Positions 16,765 to 25,878 of a stretch of DNA of 64,000 bases are shown piece after piece. The notes beneath the pieces were generated by a model. It did not search any database and was not told where the DNA came from. It saw only the letters and a list, made by a program, of their open reading frames with translations. How positions within the stretch are numbered: the stretch's first letter is position 1; every line of letters starts with the position of its first letter. This stretch comes from Anabaena cylindrica PCC 7122 (lineage in GTDB: Bacteria > Cyanobacteriota > Cyanobacteriia > Cyanobacteriales > Nostocaceae), in the NCBI RefSeq assembly GCF_000317695.1, contig NC_019771.1, forward strand, positions 2,856,001 through 2,920,000. The letters are read 5' to 3'. A program made the translations under genes and the position numbers.

Positions 16765-17979
16765 CTAAGATGGATAAACTGGTAAAGTAAAGTGGAACCA
16801 TGCACCCCCATTGGCTGATGAATCTACCCAAATTTGACCATAGTGCGCCTGGATAATGCGTTGGCATAAAGAAAGACCAATTCCATAACCATCTTTACCT
16901 TCATCACGTTGCAGACGGAAATGATTTTCAAAAATGCGATCGCGGTTTTCTAGAGGAATACCAGGGCCAGTATCACCAATACTGAATTGGACTTTTTGGG
17001 TGGTGCGGTGCAGTCCAGCGACACTAATAATCCCGCCTTCAGGTGTGTATTTAATGGCATTATCCAAAAGGTTAACCAGCACTTGGCGGATACGTTCTGG
17101 ATCTGCATATACACGGGGTAAATCGCTGGGGATATCTGTTTCTATTTTCTGAGATTTGGCAATATAGCGATCGCGCAATTCCTCCAAAACATCTAAACTA
17201 AGTTTACCCAATTCCAGCTTTTGCGGTATAATCGGAAATTCTGTATCATTACCACGGCCAACTTCTAACAAATCAGCTATCATCCGATCAATTATTCGCG
17301 TTTGACTGCGGGCTTGTTTTAATAAATGGACAATCATGCCCGGTTTTAGACGTTGGAATTCTCCCTTATCAGCATTGTAGTTAGATTGAAGAGTTTCTAT
17401 AGCTATAGCAGCCGCAGTTAAAGGATTGCGGAGGTCATGTGCCAACATCGCCATCACTCGATCTTTAAACTGTAGCTGTTCTTGCAGCTTTTCCTTTTCT
17501 TGCTTCAAGTGAAAAATTTCATCTGAAAGCTTGATTAACTCAGCAGAAACAGCCACAGAACGGATTGTAGATTTAGGTGAAATTACCAAGACATTCTCAT
17601 CCATACATTCATGTAGATCTTCCTGTAACTTTAAAAATGCGTCTACAGCAGATTGCCAGCGGGGCCACCAGTTTTTCAATTCGGCTATGATATTACTGCC
17701 AGCCAGACTCTGCTGGGGTTCAGGGTGGATTTTGATTAAGGCAGGCGTAGCTACCAATTTGAAGTGTTCCGCCAAATAGGGTTGTTGCCCGACATCAATG
17801 ATTTGAAGTTCAAAACTATACTCAGCTTCTAGTTCTTTTAAATAGGCGCGTATTCGCTGTACCTGTTGTCGGGACTTTGGTCGCCCATCGACAAACAGCA
17901 ACAGCTGGAGTGGAGCCTCAGAATAGATAGGCTGATCCTGGGAAACTTGCATGTAATCGTGTTTCAGCACTGGTAACAA
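16765..17979 (-). CDS. sasA: Circadian clock sensor kinase SasA
   Basis: This 404-residue protein has an N-terminal KaiB-like thioredoxin-fold domain (~25-115: LQLLLFVDGRPKSRQQVQRI, VATPALIKIHP), a coiled linker, a HisKA domain with His181 in MLAHDLRNPLTAAAIAI, and a HATPase_c domain with N (LLDNAIKYTP), G1 (IGDTGPGIP) and G2 (GYGIGLSL) boxes. SasA binds KaiC, autophosphorylates in step with the clock and phosphorylates RpaA. The KaiB-like domain makes the call secure. An internal ATG (residue 10) could be the true start. No kai genes lie in the window. Confidence 0.95.
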   Translation of the reverse strand: MLPVLKHDYMQVSQDQPIYSEAPLQLLLFVDGRPKSRQQVQRIRAYLKELEAEYSFELQIIDVGQQPYLAEHFKLVATPALIKIHPEPQQSLAGSNIIAELKNWWPRWQSAVDAFLKLQEDLHECMDENVLVISPKSTIRSVAVSAELIKLSDEIFHLKQEKEKLQEQLQFKDRVMAMLAHDLRNPLTAAAIAIETLQSNYNADKGEFQRLKPGMIVHLLKQARSQTRIIDRMIADLLEVGRGNDTEFPIIPQKLELGKLSLDVLEELRDRYIAKSQKIETDIPSDLPRVYADPERIRQVLVNLLDNAIKYTPEGGIISVAGLHRTTQKVQFSIGDTGPGIPLENRDRIFENHFRLQRDEGKDGYGIGLSLCQRIIQAHYGQIWVDSSANGGAWFHFTLPVYPS

Positions 17980-18097
17980 CCTGGCGACGCTTTACAGAAA
18001 GTAAACTAGATTGACGGTTGTTGATGGTCGTTGTTTTCTTCCAATTTAATATCTATTTTAGATTTTTCATACTCTTATCTGAATCTACATTTTTGAC

Positions 18098-19639
18098 ATG
18101 AGTAAAATCTTTTTGGGACTTTTGCTTCCTTTTTCACTAGTTTCTACTCCCAGCTTCACCTTAGCTATGGAATATAAAGCGGGATTTGACCTGAGTCAAA
18201 ATAAAGCGAGATTTGACCTGAGTCAAAATCTGGCCTCAGAAGAAGCTACTGAAAAATTTTATACTACAGCAGTGCAACTAGTACAGCAGCAAATTTATTT
18301 AGTAGCCCGTCTTGAGCAAGCATTTATTGATCCAGACCCCAATAAAATGAGATCCGTGCGGGGACAATTAACTGTTCGTACTTATGTTGTGGAAAGTTTT
18401 CTTACCCGTCAATACCCAAGTCCGAAAACATTGTGTAACTCACGAGGAGAATTTTCCCCACAGTCTTCTTTACCTGTCCAGTTAACTGAGTCCCAATCAC
18501 AAATTTACTGCTCTTTGTACGCTTCTAACCAAGAATTGTGGAAGTTGTACCCAGTTATAGATCGGTTATTATCCCGACGGGGAGAGTTAGCTTTAGTTAA
18601 ACCGCTACCTTTAGTTTCCGGAGAACGACAATCAGATCCGGTACTTACCATTGCACCAGTGCAGCGTCCTGATCTTGGCAAACCAGCCACACCTTTTGCT
18701 AGTAGGGAACCAAATTTAACTTCATCCCCATTACCTGTAGTTGGCAGCACTGCGAAAACAGCACTAGCTAACTATGTAGCGCCCATGCAACCTGCTATTT
18801 CTGTACCAGAGGAAGCTGTGAGTACTCTTAAAACTGCTAATCAAATTTTGACAGCAGTTCAAAAAGCATTTCCCGCAAATATTAAATTTATAAATCCTCA
18901 GGAAGATGTGGCGACACTTGACCGTTTTGCTTACGACATTGATTCCCAAGAAAAACAAACCTACGCTCAGTTTTTGAAACTGCCTAACACGGGCATTTTC
19001 CGAGTTTTACCTGATTCAGCTTACCGTCGTCCGCTGAATCTTCTCCAGAATAGATTGCAAGCGAGTGTTAGTGAGCGTTATCCTTTTCCCTCGGTGGGTG
19101 AGGTGAAGGGAGATTTTAATCCTAGTTTAGCACTGAAGATGAGGGGTGATAACTTTCAGTTAGTCCATCAAGGAATAGATTATGGCTTCATCATAGATGT
19201 GGGTGATGTGCCATTAGCAAAATTGGATGAAAAACTACAAGCTGTTTCTGCCTCTACGGGTGAATTTTTGCTTAATTACCAGCCTCCAAAGCAGTTGGAA
19301 GCCTTACAAATAGACAGACGGAGGTTTTTAACAGGTAAAGATCAGAACTGGCAGAAGCAGCAAATCTTTTTATCTGGTGCTACAGCCAAATTAAATCATA
19401 CTTATTTAGTGCGATCGCTCCAATTCCAACTTCCAGAAATTATCTTAAGTCGTCAACCAATTTCCCCCCAAAATAGCCGCATTACCCAGCAAATAGGACA
19501 AATACCTAGTAGTGATACTATTATCGCCTTCCGCGCCGTGCGCCGCCGCCTTGATGGCAGTTACACCATTCTCTGGCGAGTTCTCAAACATTTACCCACA
19601 CCGGAAATTGAAGATGTAGAGAATTATGTGAATAGGTGA
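18098..19639 (+). CDS. Exported protein of unknown function
   Basis: This 513-residue protein has a clear signal peptide (MSKIFLGLLLPFSLVSTPSF..., cleavage near TLAMEY). Just after it is a tandem duplication: KAGFDLSQN is followed at once by KARFDLSQN, also nearly identical in DNA. A central Pro/Ser/Thr-rich stretch (~165-230) separates two globular parts. The C-terminal part (~250-513) holds FRVLPDSAYRRPLNLLQNRL and LRGDNF/FQLVHQGIDYGFIIDVGD. I recognise no family. It is probably periplasmic. It is followed in the same direction by an SLH lipoprotein 102 bases downstream, so both may serve the envelope. Confidence 0.7.
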   Translation: MSKIFLGLLLPFSLVSTPSFTLAMEYKAGFDLSQNKARFDLSQNLASEEATEKFYTTAVQLVQQQIYLVARLEQAFIDPDPNKMRSVRGQLTVRTYVVESFLTRQYPSPKTLCNSRGEFSPQSSLPVQLTESQSQIYCSLYASNQELWKLYPVIDRLLSRRGELALVKPLPLVSGERQSDPVLTIAPVQRPDLGKPATPFASREPNLTSSPLPVVGSTAKTALANYVAPMQPAISVPEEAVSTLKTANQILTAVQKAFPANIKFINPQEDVATLDRFAYDIDSQEKQTYAQFLKLPNTGIFRVLPDSAYRRPLNLLQNRLQASVSERYPFPSVGEVKGDFNPSLALKMRGDNFQLVHQGIDYGFIIDVGDVPLAKLDEKLQAVSASTGEFLLNYQPPKQLEALQIDRRRFLTGKDQNWQKQQIFLSGATAKLNHTYLVRSLQFQLPEIILSRQPISPQNSRITQQIGQIPSSDTIIAFRAVRRRLDGSYTILWRVLKHLPTPEIEDVENYVNR

Positions 19640-19741
19640 CAGGTGACAGGTGACAGGGAGAGAAGAGTTTTTCCCAATTACCAATTACCAGTTTCGTTGA
19701 AAATGCTAGGCTAGAAACGGAAACTCGATTTGTAATTTCCT

Positions 19742-21118
19742 GTGCTGCTCTATAAACGTCCAATTATCTTTCTCGGTTTGGCTGTTTTACTTTGTTCCTT
19801 AACAGCCTGCACTAATGGCCCAGCCGCTAAAAATTTGGAGCAGTCTTTGGCGGCAGACCCCAGGCTGCAAAGTAATCCTGCGGTTTTTGACGAAACTAAG
19901 AGTAAGGAAGTAGCAACCGCATCTACAGTACAGTTACCCCCTGACTTTCCCACAGATATACCCATATATCCCAATGCCAAACTTGAAAAAGTTACACCTG
20001 GGAGTAGTTCAGAAAATAAATTAGAAAATAAAACAAGTACTCGTTGGCAAAGTTCTGACCCCAGCAATTTAATTGCCAGTTTTTACAGTAGTCAGTTCCA
20101 AGAGAACAACTGGCAAATTTTGCAACAGCCAAAAGATGATGTCGAAGGTGCTTTTGAGGTAAAACGGAATAATTTACTGTTAAACGTAACAATTCAACCA
20201 AAATCAGTTACCAACGCTGCACCCAATCAACCCCAAACAGCAACTGAATTACTAATTGAATACGTAACTAATAATACAACTACCCAAGCTCAACCAAATA
20301 CCAATTCTAGCGAAGTTCCCCAGTCAAGTGATCCAACATTTATTGGCCCTGTTTCACCCGCTACAGTTCCCCCAACTACAAATGTAGTCAAACTGCCAAC
20401 AAACCAATCTGAAACAACTGAATCTCAAGAGTTCACCGATTTAAATAAAGTCCCACCAGAATGGCGACAACACATTCAAGATTTAGCAACCTTGGGTGTA
20501 TTGTCCATAGACCCAAAAACAACAAAAAGCAACTCTACAACTCAAACTAAGCTTTTTGAACCCAATAAAATCATTACCCGCAGAGAATATGCTCGTTGGT
20601 TAGTGGCTGCTAATAATGCCATGTATAGTAATAATCCAGCAAAAAAGGTGCGTTTGGCATCAGAAAGCAATCAACCCGCTTTTAGAGATGTTTTAGCTAA
20701 AGATCCATATTTTCCGTCAATTCAGGGTTTAGCCGAAGCTGGTTTAATTCCCAGTTCTTTATCTGGAGATGCTACAGCAGTTTTGTTTCGTCCTGATGCA
20801 CCTCTAACACGAGAACAATTACTATTGTGGAAAGTACCTTTAGATACTCGTCAAGCTTTACCATCCGCCAATTTAGAAGCAGTCAAGCAAACCTGGGGTT
20901 TCCAAGATACAGAAAAAATTGAGCCTAAAGCATTAAAAGCAGTTTTGGCAGATTTCCAAAATGCTGAACAATCAAATATTCGGCGAGTGTTTGGCTATAC
21001 GACGCTGTTTCAACCCAAGAAAGCCGTCACTCGTGCTGAAGCTGGTGCAGCTTTGTGGTATTTCGGTATTCAGACCGAGGGAATGACAGCAACTGAGGCT
21101 TTGAAGTTAAAGGGTTAA
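19742..21118 (+). CDS. SLH-domain lipoprotein
   Basis: This 458-residue protein starts at GTG 19742. Residues 1-23 form a lipoprotein signal with lipobox LTAC, so Cys23 should be lipidated. Residues ~60-170 form a globular domain (LPPDFPTDIPIYPNAKLEKV), followed by a Thr/Pro/Asn-rich linker. Residues ~230-350 contain S-layer homology motifs (FTDLNKVPPEWRQHIQDLA, ITRREYARWLV, FRDV...YFPSIQGLAEAGLIP, LTREQLLLWK). SLH domains bind the pyruvylated cell wall polymer. The combination suggests a protein bridging membrane and peptidoglycan. The last ~60 residues (TTLFQPKKAVTRAEAGAALW) form another SLH-like end. Confidence 0.82.
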   Translation: MLLYKRPIIFLGLAVLLCSLTACTNGPAAKNLEQSLAADPRLQSNPAVFDETKSKEVATASTVQLPPDFPTDIPIYPNAKLEKVTPGSSSENKLENKTSTRWQSSDPSNLIASFYSSQFQENNWQILQQPKDDVEGAFEVKRNNLLLNVTIQPKSVTNAAPNQPQTATELLIEYVTNNTTTQAQPNTNSSEVPQSSDPTFIGPVSPATVPPTTNVVKLPTNQSETTESQEFTDLNKVPPEWRQHIQDLATLGVLSIDPKTTKSNSTTQTKLFEPNKIITRREYARWLVAANNAMYSNNPAKKVRLASESNQPAFRDVLAKDPYFPSIQGLAEAGLIPSSLSGDATAVLFRPDAPLTREQLLLWKVPLDTRQALPSANLEAVKQTWGFQDTEKIEPKALKAVLADFQNAEQSNIRRVFGYTTLFQPKKAVTRAEAGAALWYFGIQTEGMTATEALKLKG

Positions 21119-21611
21119 AATAATTCGTAATTCGTAATTAAGTTTTGTAATGGGGATTTAACCCCAACACAAAACTTGCCGATTATAGAACCGGGGGACT
21201 TAACCCCACGGAACTAGTTTAAAAACTAGAATAGGCGTTTTTAGCTTTGTAGCTATAACTTCCTATCGCCGGACACAAGATTTGGGTTATGGGTTTTTAA
21301 CATCTATAACTTAATAAGTTCTTTATAATACGCCATTAATTATAAAGTTAGAGTAAATCTCAGGGTTTTTATTGAAAGAAGATCCTATATCTTGACATAA
21401 ACTAAATATACTTACGTAAATTAACTTACAGCAGTTTGCGCTGAGTCAAGCTGGCAGAAAAAACAGATCTAAAATTTTGTAAAAATACTTAGATTACAAG
21501 CATCATAATTTTTCCATTTTTTACCAACTCCATAAATAACCGTAGGTTTACTAATCCCTACAGATTTATTGATGTGCAAGATTCACAAAAAATACCAACA
21601 ATCTAATAAAA
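21119..21611. other. Non-coding stretch with small hairpins
   Basis: Two short stem-loops of the form GGGGATTTAACCCC (near 21152) and GGGGACTTAACCCC (near 21195) lie close together, then CTAGTTTAAAAACTAG. The rest is AT-rich and holds the promoter region of the GDSL gene. No ORF is supported. Confidence 0.45.
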
Positions 21612-22646
21612 ATGAAAAAACAAGTTGTAGCGGCCGGGTTTGTTATTTTCTCTTTCATGTTGCCACTGAAAGCTTCAGCAGCATCTTTTAGTCAAATTAT
21701 TGCTTTTGGAGACAGCACTGTTGATAATGGCAATACATTCAAATTCACCGAAGCAGCTATAGGATTTGGAATACCCCCGTTGCCCTACTTTCAAGGGCGT
21801 TTTTCTAATGGGCCAGTCTGGGTAGAATACCTGGCAGGGAATCTAGGTTTAACAGAAACTAACTATGCATTTGGTGGCGCTACTACTAGTACTGTTAACA
21901 CCATTAACACCCAGTTTGATAATCCTTTAACCCCAGTTATTGAGAATCCCTTAAATTTACCAGGTTTGACACAACAAATTGAGGCTTTTAAGGGAACTAA
22001 TTCGCAAGCTGATAAAAACGCCTTATACATAATATCGGCAGGTGCTAATGATTATCTTGGTGAAGGAAACACAGATTTTACTCAAATAGTTAATAATTTG
22101 ACGAGTGCTATTACTTCACTTGCTTCTATTGGTGCTAAAAATTTCTTAGTAGCTAATTTACCTAATTTGGGTGATGTTCCTTTGACTAATGGGAGTGCTA
22201 ATTCTGATGGACTCAACTTTTTAACTGGATTGCATAATTCGACTTTAAGCGAGGCTCTCAATGGTTTGAATCAGCAGCAACCAAGCCTGAATATCACTCT
22301 TTTTGATGTTAATTCTTTAGTAAATAGTGCTATCGCATTACCAGGAGAATTTGGTTTACAAAATGTGACTGACGCTTGTTTTAACAGCGATGCTAAAACA
22401 CTTTGTAACAACCCAGACGAGTATTTATTTTGGGATCAATTGCATCCTACAACCTATATGCACAGCATAGTAGCAAGAGGAGCGGAAGAATCACTGAAAG
22501 AGATTCCTGAACCTTCAGCAACTTTGGGAATGTTGGCACTGGGGGCTTTGGGTGCGACAGGAGTTATGAAGCGCAAACAAAAGGCGCTTAATTCAATAAA
22601 TCGGGTTCTTGCCGGACAATCATCTCGTACAACGATTGAAAGCTAA
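21612..22646 (+). CDS. Secreted GDSL/SGNH hydrolase with PEP-CTERM tail
   Basis: This 344-residue protein has a signal peptide at residues 1-23 (ending LKASAA). The SGNH hydrolase core carries block I AFGDSTVDNGN (nucleophile Ser), block III ISAGANDYLG and block V DQLHPT with the catalytic Asp and His, so esterase or lipase activity is expected. Residues ~297-325 read EPSATLGMLALGALGATGVM then KRKQK: a PEP motif, a hydrophobic helix and a basic stop, the PEP-CTERM sorting signal recognised by exosortase. About 20 extra residues follow the basic cluster. Its 3' end overlaps the aldolase gene on the other strand by 59 bases. Confidence 0.88.
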   Translation: MKKQVVAAGFVIFSFMLPLKASAASFSQIIAFGDSTVDNGNTFKFTEAAIGFGIPPLPYFQGRFSNGPVWVEYLAGNLGLTETNYAFGGATTSTVNTINTQFDNPLTPVIENPLNLPGLTQQIEAFKGTNSQADKNALYIISAGANDYLGEGNTDFTQIVNNLTSAITSLASIGAKNFLVANLPNLGDVPLTNGSANSDGLNFLTGLHNSTLSEALNGLNQQQPSLNITLFDVNSLVNSAIALPGEFGLQNVTDACFNSDAKTLCNNPDEYLFWDQLHPTTYMHSIVARGAEESLKEIPEPSATLGMLALGALGATGVMKRKQKALNSINRVLAGQSSRTTIES

Positions 22647-23334
22647 ACCAGCCTAATTCATGGGAACCAACCTGGCTCTGAGTCAAACTAGCATACTCTG
22701 GTTTGATAAAGCTAGGTTTCCCAGCCGCTTCCGCTAATAATTGAGCTTGGCAAGAACGCTCCATTGTGATGAACCACCAAACAGCCTCATCAACTGTGTG
22801 ACCAACCGTCAGTAGTCCATGATTTTTGAGAATGAGAGCTTTATTTTGACCTAGAGTTTGAGCAATACGTTGACCTTCTTTAGGGTCGAGAACAACACCT
22901 GTGTAGTCATCAAACAGGCTATGGTCTTGGTAAAAAGCGCAAGCATCTTGGGTAATGGGGTCAAGCAGACGGCCAAGACTTGACCAGCTTTTACCGTAGA
23001 TAGAATGGGCATGAGCCGCTGCAATGACATCAGGACGGGCTGCATGAACTTGGGAATGAATAGCGAAAGCTGCCTGATTTACTGGACTATTACCATAAAT
23101 TACCTCACCTTGATGATTAACTAAAATGAGGTCGCTCACTCGAATTAAACCAAAGTGCATTCCAAAGGGATTAACCCAAAAATTTTGAGGATTTTCGGGG
23201 TCGCGCGCGGTAATATGACCAGCAACACCCTCATCAAAACCAAACCGAGAAAATAAGCGAAATCCAGCAGCTAGGCGCTGCTGAAGATATAGCCGTTGTT
23301 CTACAACAGAATTAAAAGTTGGTATTTGGATCAT
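22588..23334 (-). CDS. Class II aldolase/adducin family protein
   Basis: This 248-residue protein has the class II aldolase fold. Zinc ligands are visible as AAHAHS (~105-110) and LILKNHGLLTVG (~165-175). An early GVAGHITARDP and PFGMHFG block forms the phosphate-binding region. Members are zinc-dependent aldolases, epimerases or dehydratases acting on small sugar phosphates; the substrate cannot be read off. The length is typical, so the C-terminus that overlaps the GDSL gene is genuine. A MITE-like repeat lies just upstream of its start. Confidence 0.88.
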   Translation of the reverse strand: MIQIPTFNSVVEQRLYLQQRLAAGFRLFSRFGFDEGVAGHITARDPENPQNFWVNPFGMHFGLIRVSDLILVNHQGEVIYGNSPVNQAAFAIHSQVHAARPDVIAAAHAHSIYGKSWSSLGRLLDPITQDACAFYQDHSLFDDYTGVVLDPKEGQRIAQTLGQNKALILKNHGLLTVGHTVDEAVWWFITMERSCQAQLLAEAAGKPSFIKPEYASLTQSQVGSHELGWFSFQSLYEMIVRQEPDLLN

Positions 23335-23384
23335 ATTATTAATTTTTTCTGAAATGTAATTTTCATACCATCAAGAGAGCCTTA

Positions 23385-23474
23385 TGACTTACGCACGAAG
23401 TAATCAAAAATCTGATTCTTTCGTAGGGGTAATTCATGAATTACCCCTACTTTCGTGATGTTTTGCGTAAGTCC
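23385..23474. repeat. MITE-like element, GGACTTACGCA family, copy 2
   Basis: The outer ends are GACTTACGCA and TGCGTAAGTC. The centre, 23423-23450, is a perfect 28-base palindrome, GTAGGGGTAATTCA plus its mirror TGAATTACCCCTAC. Copy 1 at 8755-8865 has G-C swapped on both arms of the matching stem, which argues for a conserved hairpin. Confidence 0.75.
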
Positions 23475-23538
23475 TGAGCCTACCAAACTCAACGAATCGC
23501 TTATATCTCAACCTGAAAGAGGCTGAGTTTTAAACTTA

Positions 23539-23876
23539 GAGGATGTTTGAAAAGTGGTTGCTGATGTATTAAAAACTTTAGATCCTCCTAAATCCTCCTT
23601 TTTAAGGAGGATTTTGACTCTAGTTCCCCCCTTGTTAAGGCTACAGTGTACACAGAAGTCTTGAAATCATATTTAACACTTGGTTTTGCTACTCCAAATC
23701 CCAATTTAATAGAGAGATGGAGGTTTAAGTTTCGCAAAATATCGGGTACTTCATGGGCTAAAAAACCTGAAACTTATGAGGTAACCACTTGTGTGTATAC
23801 CGTAGCCTTGTTAAGGGGAGTTAGGGGGGATTATAGAGTGTCTAAAATCACCACCCGCAACTTTTCAAACACCCTC
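23539..23876. mobile_element. MITE-like element with ends GAGGATGTTTGAAAAGT
   Basis: The left end GAGGATGTTTGAAAAGT at 23539 is matched by ACTTTTCAAACACCCTC ending at 23876. Inside are runs such as CTTTTTAAGGAGGATTTT and GGGGAGTTAGGGGGGATTATAGA. A shorter relative (121 bp) is at 34863-34983, and a lone right end (AACTTTTCAAACACCCTC) is at about 26226-26243. This copy is larger because a second element is inserted at 23641-23805. There is no transposase; movement would need one in trans. Confidence 0.75.
23641..23805. mobile_element. Nested 165-bp MITE inside another MITE
   Basis: The ends CTACAGTGTACACAGAAG and CTTGTGTGTATACCGTAG are inverted repeats with 15 of 18 bases matching. The insertion is flanked on both sides by CCTTGTTAAGG (23630-23640 and 23806-23816), an 11-base direct duplication of the host element. 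Open frames crossing it are not credible genes. Confidence 0.8.
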
Positions 23877-23928
23877 TTATCGAGTTTTCTATAAATACGC
23901 TGTATTTACAAAAGCTAAAATCCAATAT

Positions 23929-24921
23929 TTAGTAATTAATTTTACCATCAGGCATTACTGCGCCAGTTAAATCGGCACCGGTCAAATTTGTACTGCTAAT
24001 TTCTGCTCTGATCAAATTCGCTTGACTTAAATTAGCACCTGTTAAGTCTGTTTTAGCAAGATAGGCATCAACTAAGTCAGTTTCCGTTAGGTTAGCCTCA
24101 CGCAGGATAGCTCGACTTAAATCAACTCTACTCAACCTGGCAAAACTCAAATTTGCTCGACTCAACTTGGCTCTAGTTAGTTTAGCATCTGGCATAATTG
24201 CACCATACAAATTAACACCTGTAAGTTCGGCTTCATTCAGGTTTGACCGTTCCAATCTGGCATTGATCATGTTGGCACCTTTCAAATTAGCACGCTCCAG
24301 GTTAGTATCACTCAAACCTGTCTGATTCAAAATAGCTTCACTCAAGTTAGCATCACTCAAATCGGCATTACGCAGCATTGCCTCACTCAAGTTCGCACCA
24401 CTAAGATCAACTTTAGCTAAGTCTGCACCAGTTAAATTGGTTCCTCGCAGATCAGCTTTACTGAGGTTAGCACCTCGAAGAATAGCGCTGTAAGTTCTTT
24501 TTTCTTCTCGCAAGTTCGCACCACGTAAACAAGCACCTTTTAGGTTAGCACCACTTAGATCTGCACCACGCAGATCTGCATCCATTAAGTTAACATCCCG
24601 CAAATCCGCTAAAGTTAAATTCGCATTACGCAAATCAGCACCCTGTAAACTTGCACCATGCAAATCCGCATCATGTAAGTTCGTACTGATTAAACTTGCC
24701 TGATTTAGGTTCGCACCACTTAGTTTTGCACAAATGAGATTTGCCCTATCTAGAATTGCCCTATTGAGATAGCTAAAAATTAGGATGGTATTACATAAAT
24801 CTGCCCGACTTAAACGTATACCAATCAAGTCTGCTCCAAATAAATTGACCCCATTTAAGTCAGCCTCGATAAATTTTGTTTCTCCATTTGCATATTGCTT
24901 AAGAAGTTCATTAGCATTCAT
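23929..24921 (-). CDS. Pentapeptide-repeat protein
   Basis: This 330-residue protein is almost entirely A(D/N)LXX repeats from about residue 18 to 325, for example ADLRGADLSGANLKGACLRG. Such sequence folds as a right-handed quadrilateral beta helix. One interruption near residue 140 (REEKRTYSAI) breaks the regular pattern and may form a loop. There is no signal peptide and no extra domain. Known members mimic DNA or scaffold proteins, but most cyanobacterial ones have no assigned role. The next gene upstream on the same strand (24988-25878) is 66 bases away, so an operon is possible. Confidence 0.92.
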   Translation of the reverse strand: MNANELLKQYANGETKFIEADLNGVNLFGADLIGIRLSRADLCNTILIFSYLNRAILDRANLICAKLSGANLNQASLISTNLHDADLHGASLQGADLRNANLTLADLRDVNLMDADLRGADLSGANLKGACLRGANLREEKRTYSAILRGANLSKADLRGTNLTGADLAKVDLSGANLSEAMLRNADLSDANLSEAILNQTGLSDTNLERANLKGANMINARLERSNLNEAELTGVNLYGAIMPDAKLTRAKLSRANLSFARLSRVDLSRAILREANLTETDLVDAYLAKTDLTGANLSQANLIRAEISSTNLTGADLTGAVMPDGKINY

Positions 24922-24987
24922 ATTTTTCAGTTTCAGTTATTACAAGTTTTCAATTTTTACAAGATTTAAAATAGTCGAAAATTGCTA

Positions 24988-25878
24988 TTATTCTTTTTTG
25001 TCGGGTGTATTTGTTAGAGGTGACATGACAATTTGACAAGTGTTATTATCTTCTTCATATTCATCTTTTTCCTCGTTTTCATCATATTCATATTCATCAA
25101 TTGGCGTAGGTTGATAATTGGTACTGACTATAGTTTTAACTTCTGGAATTGAATAGTTATTCAACTCTTTTTCTTGTTGTGTAGATACAATATCGCCATA
25201 AAAATCTTGCATAGCGCGGATGATTGCACTGGATGCTTGAGTATTTTCATCCGAGTTACCTAGATGTATAATAGTATTGTTTAGTTTAGATTCAAGCTCT
25301 TTGATAGTTGCACAAGAATCAAATAATTTTCGCAACAAAACATCAAGTTCTTTTGTCTTCAATTTTAACCAGTCTTCTTCCTTGAAAGTGAATTTATTAT
25401 CAAGTGCAGAAAATAAAACTATTTTAGCCCTAAGCGGGTTAGTATATTTCATAAGATTTTGCCGTAAATCAAATTGGTTATATTGAGATTTACTTGCCTT
25501 GCTGGGAGATTTTTCTGGGAAGTTTTTGGATGATATTTCATTTTGATTAGGTTGTTTTAATACTATTCCTGTTACTTCTTCTGGTACTATATATATTTTC
25601 TCTATTTCATTTAAAATTACACTAGCGACAAGAATATATTCGGATTTTTTATTCAAAGTTTTAACAACTTCCGCCAAAGTGTAATTCCACTGTTCTATGG
25701 TGGGATTCAAGCTGCATAATTCTTCGATTAATTCTTGTAATTTAAACTGATCTAGAGTGTCTTGATCATTCTCCCAAACATTTTTACAAGCACAAAAGAT
25801 TAATTTTTTAATCCGTTTTGAATTTTCGTGTTGTTCTAAATTTTTAGCTACTTTGTCAAGGCTAAATAGAGTCTGCAT
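24988..25878 (-). CDS. Hypothetical protein with acidic tail
   Basis: This 296-residue soluble, helical protein is unrecognised. Residues 1-100 contain CACKNVWENDQDTLDQFKLQ, followed by a Ser/Lys-rich linker (~115-135), a second helical region (~140-240) and a very acidic stretch near 258-277 (DEYEYDENEEKDEYEEDNN). It lies upstream of the pentapeptide-repeat gene in the same direction. It is possibly an effector-associated or regulatory protein, but nothing in the sequence proves this. Confidence 0.6.
   Translation of the reverse strand: MQTLFSLDKVAKNLEQHENSKRIKKLIFCACKNVWENDQDTLDQFKLQELIEELCSLNPTIEQWNYTLAEVVKTLNKKSEYILVASVILNEIEKIYIVPEEVTGIVLKQPNQNEISSKNFPEKSPSKASKSQYNQFDLRQNLMKYTNPLRAKIVLFSALDNKFTFKEEDWLKLKTKELDVLLRKLFDSCATIKELESKLNNTIIHLGNSDENTQASSAIIRAMQDFYGDIVSTQQEKELNNYSIPEVKTIVSTNYQPTPIDEYEYDENEEKDEYEEDNNTCQIVMSPLTNTPDKKE

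Noticed and set aside
23646..23894. Rightward 82-codon frame
   Set aside because: It lies across the nested MITE and both of its boundaries, so the frame is accidental.
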